Part shown: piece after piece, positions 62,163 through 64,000 of the stretch
How positions within the stretch are numbered: the first letter of the stretch is position 1
How the letters are laid out: each line of letters starts with the position of its first letter
DNA from: Burkholderia diffusa
GTDB taxonomy: Bacteria; Pseudomonadota; Gammaproteobacteria; Burkholderiales; Burkholderiaceae
Direction: 5' to 3'
Assembly (NCBI RefSeq): GCF_902499115.1
Contig: NZ_CABVPN010000013.1
Span: 1 to 64,000 of the forward strand
Length of the DNA stretch: 64,000 bases
Translations under genes and position numbers: made by a program
The notes under the pieces: model-generated
Databases searched by the model: none
Told to the model about the DNA's origin: nothing
The model's input: only the letters and a program-made list of their open reading frames with translations

Positions 62163-62381
62163 ATGCCCAATCTGGATTTCACGCTGACCGGCGAATACGT
62201 CGAGCTGCACAACCTTCTCAAGATCACCGGCCTCGCGGACAGCGGCGGCACGGCGAAGATGTTCGTCGCGTCCGGCGCGGTGAAAGTCGACGGCGTGGTC
62301 GAACTGCGCAAGACCTGCAAGATCCGCGCGGGTCAGGTCGTGCTGTTCGGCGACACGCGGATCGCGGTTCACGACGCGTAG
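62163..62381 (+). CDS. S4-domain RNA-binding protein, YbcJ-like
   Basis: 72 aa from the ATG at 62163. The single S4 domain contains VELHNLLKITGLADSGGTAK and GAVKVDGVVELRKTCKI, the fold that binds structured RNA in ribosomal protein S4 and tyrosyl-tRNA synthetase. YbcJ family; role in translation or ribosome assembly is inferred. Confidence 0.88.
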   Translation: MPNLDFTLTGEYVELHNLLKITGLADSGGTAKMFVASGAVKVDGVVELRKTCKIRAGQVVLFGDTRIAVHDA

Positions 62382-62510
62382 CGGTTCCCCCTGACCGTGA
62401 CATGGCCATCGGCGCGCGCGTTCGACACCGTTCGAATAAAGCCGTAAGCTAGCCGTCTCTCAAAATAAATACAGACAGCGCGGGCCCGCACCCGCGCGAG
62501 CGCTCATTCC

Positions 62511-63899
62511 ATGTCGCATTCCGGTCTTACGCGGACGGCCGCCGCGCCGCCGTCCCTGTCCAGTCATGCCGCCGATACCGCGCGCCTCGCCGCGCCGCTT
62601 GCGATCGCGCAGCTCTCGCAGATGGCGATGAGCGTCACCGACACGGTACTGCTCGGCTCGCTCGGCCCCGATTCGCTCGCGGCGGGCGGCCTCGGCGCGA
62701 ACTTCTTCTTCGTCATCGTGACCGTCCTGCAGGGCGTGCTCTCGTCGGTCAGCGTGAGCGTCGCGCATGCGCGCGGCGCGCAGGCGGAACACCGCGTGCC
62801 GCACATCTACTGGACCGGCTTCATGCTGTCCGTGCTGCTCGCGATTCCGGCGATCGTCGCGCTGTCGCTGTCCGAACCGATCCTGCTGATGTTCCACGAG
62901 CCGCCGACGCTCGCGCGTCACGTCGGCGAGTACACCGGCATCCTGCGGTTCGCGGCGCTCGGCAGCCTGATCGGCGTCGGACTGATGCGCGCATTCCTGC
63001 CGGCGATCGGCGCCGCACGACGCCTGCTGTGGGTTTCGATCGGCGGCGTCGGCATCAACGGCGTGCTGAACTACGGGCTGATCCACGGCGCATTCGGCTT
63101 GCCGCGGCTCGGCTTCCTCGGCTCGGCGGTCGCGACGACCATCACCATCTGGCTCACCGCGCTCGCGCTGATCTGGCTGCTGCACGGCCGCCAGCGGTTC
63201 CGCCATTTCGTGACCGCCGCCCGTCCGAAACTGCCCTTGATGGGCGAGCTGATCGGCATCGGCTGGCCGGTGGCGATCACGTACGGGGTCGAATCGACGC
63301 TCTTTCTCGCCACGGGTCTCACCATCGGCGTGCTCGGCGCGACGTCGCTTGCCGCGCATCAGATCGCGCTGAACGTCGCGTCGGTCGCGTTCATGGTGCC
63401 GCTCGCGATCGGCCAGGCCGCCAACGTGCGGGTCGGCTACTGGGTCGGCGCCGGCCAGCCGGTCGCCGCGCGACATGCGGGTTTCGTCGCGCTCGGCCTC
63501 GGCGTCGCGTTCATGTCGCTGTCGGGGCTCGTGCTGATCGTCGCGCCGCATGCGATCGTCGGCCTGTATCTGCAACTCGACGACCCGGCCAACGCGGCGA
63601 CCGTGTCGCTGGCCGCATCGCTCCTCGGCATCGCCGCGGTGTTCCAGATCGTCGACGGCATGCAGACCGTCGGGTCGGGCGCACTGCGCGGACTGCGGGA
63701 CACGCGCATCCCGATGCTCGCGGCGACCTTCGGCTACTGGGGCATCGGTTTCCCGACCGGTTACTGGCTGGCATTCCATGCCGGCCTCGGCGCTCGCGGC
63801 CTGTGGTGGGGGCTCGCGGCCGGCCTCGCGAGCGTCGCCGTGCTGATGGCCTGGCGCTTTCACCGGAAGACCTCGTCGCTCGTCGCTGCGACGCGTTGA
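62511..63899 (+). CDS. MATE-family multidrug/sodium exporter (NorM-like)
   Basis: 462 aa with 12 membrane segments in two homologous halves. The first half has APLAIAQLSQMAMSVTDTVLLGSLGPDSLAAGGLG, the second GWPVAITYGVESTLFLATG and AAHQIALN, as in NorM. Exports cationic drugs by Na+ or H+ exchange; substrate unknown. It follows the S4 gene by 129 bases. Confidence 0.9.
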   Translation: MSHSGLTRTAAAPPSLSSHAADTARLAAPLAIAQLSQMAMSVTDTVLLGSLGPDSLAAGGLGANFFFVIVTVLQGVLSSVSVSVAHARGAQAEHRVPHIYWTGFMLSVLLAIPAIVALSLSEPILLMFHEPPTLARHVGEYTGILRFAALGSLIGVGLMRAFLPAIGAARRLLWVSIGGVGINGVLNYGLIHGAFGLPRLGFLGSAVATTITIWLTALALIWLLHGRQRFRHFVTAARPKLPLMGELIGIGWPVAITYGVESTLFLATGLTIGVLGATSLAAHQIALNVASVAFMVPLAIGQAANVRVGYWVGAGQPVAARHAGFVALGLGVAFMSLSGLVLIVAPHAIVGLYLQLDDPANAATVSLAASLLGIAAVFQIVDGMQTVGSGALRGLRDTRIPMLAATFGYWGIGFPTGYWLAFHAGLGARGLWWGLAAGLASVAVLMAWRFHRKTSSLVAATR

Positions 63900-64000
63900 G
63901 CTCGGCACGACGCAAAATCGCAGCCGGCGCTATGCTTGTCGGTTGAAGACCCAGGACGCCGCGCCAGCGGCGCGACTGCCTCACGATACGCCAGACGCCG

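Overview
The window is about 64 kb of very GC-rich bacterial chromosome (roughly two thirds G+C, strong G/C at third codon positions). Gene order and protein sequences point to a Burkholderia, most likely of the Burkholderia cepacia complex, chromosome 1. The content is almost entirely core: lepA-lepB-rnc-era-recO-pdxJ-acpS-nagZ, rpoE-rseA-rseB-mucD, yceD-rpmF-plsX-fabHDG-acpP-fabF, rluC/rne, uvrC-pgsA-tRNA-Gly/Cys and earP-efp. There is no integrase, transposase, prophage, CRISPR array or rRNA operon. Species assignment is inference; no database was consulted.

Layout. 1-2.3 kb: otsBA (trehalose). 2.5-4.5 kb: copper delivery and cytochrome oxidase assembly (Sco, PCu(A)C, CtaG). 4.5-7.0 kb: a GNAT enzyme, then a pirin and a divergent LysR regulator. 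7.2-10.2 kb: an accessory-looking group with free methionine-sulfoxide reductase, a second methionine aminopeptidase fused by overlap to a ParD-like protein, and a divergent XRE-cupin regulator with a MddA/Pat-like acetyltransferase. 10.5-14.3 kb: a small secreted protein, three tRNAs, pgsA, uvrC. 14.3-17.9 kb: EarP and EF-P, then an orphan NtrC-type response regulator with degenerate sigma-54 motifs. 18-32.4 kb: one long block of minus-strand housekeeping genes (nagZ to rpoE and fabF). 32.6-38.1 kb: the fatty-acid cluster, entered from a clear promoter before yceD. 38.2-43 kb: maf, a tetrapyrrole-methylase paralogue, sppA, a Rieske protein, a HAD phosphatase and rluC. 43.4-46.5 kb: rne. 46.6-50.6 kb: moaA-mobA-moeA and two small genes. 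50.7-57.3 kb: rmuC, ghrB, nhaD, an orphan lutC-like gene, pncB, fdxA. 57.4-64 kb: two identical tRNA-Asn genes, creA, an AraC regulator with azlCD, two unknown genes, an S4-domain protein and a MATE exporter. The last 100 bases hold no recognisable gene.

How it works together. Envelope and lipid biosynthesis dominate: sigma-E with its RseA/RseB brake and the MucD protease, signal peptidases I and S49, PgsA, the FabH/D/G/F-ACP set with PlsX and AcpS, and NagZ. RNA metabolism is the second theme: RNase III, RNase E, Era, LepA, EF-P with its rhamnosyltransferase, and RluC. Both rnc and rne carry paired hairpins upstream of their start codons, at the positions where the E. coli genes are known to be autoregulated, and efp has a large inverted repeat in its leader.

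Most worth a second look: the methionine-centred neighbourhood at 7.2-10.2 kb with a toxin-less ParD/MetAP pair and an XRE operator that overlaps its own promoter; the orphan response regulator that has lost GAFTGA-loop and sensor-I residues and sits below a 12-bp inverted repeat; and the three structured leaders (rnc, rne, efp).
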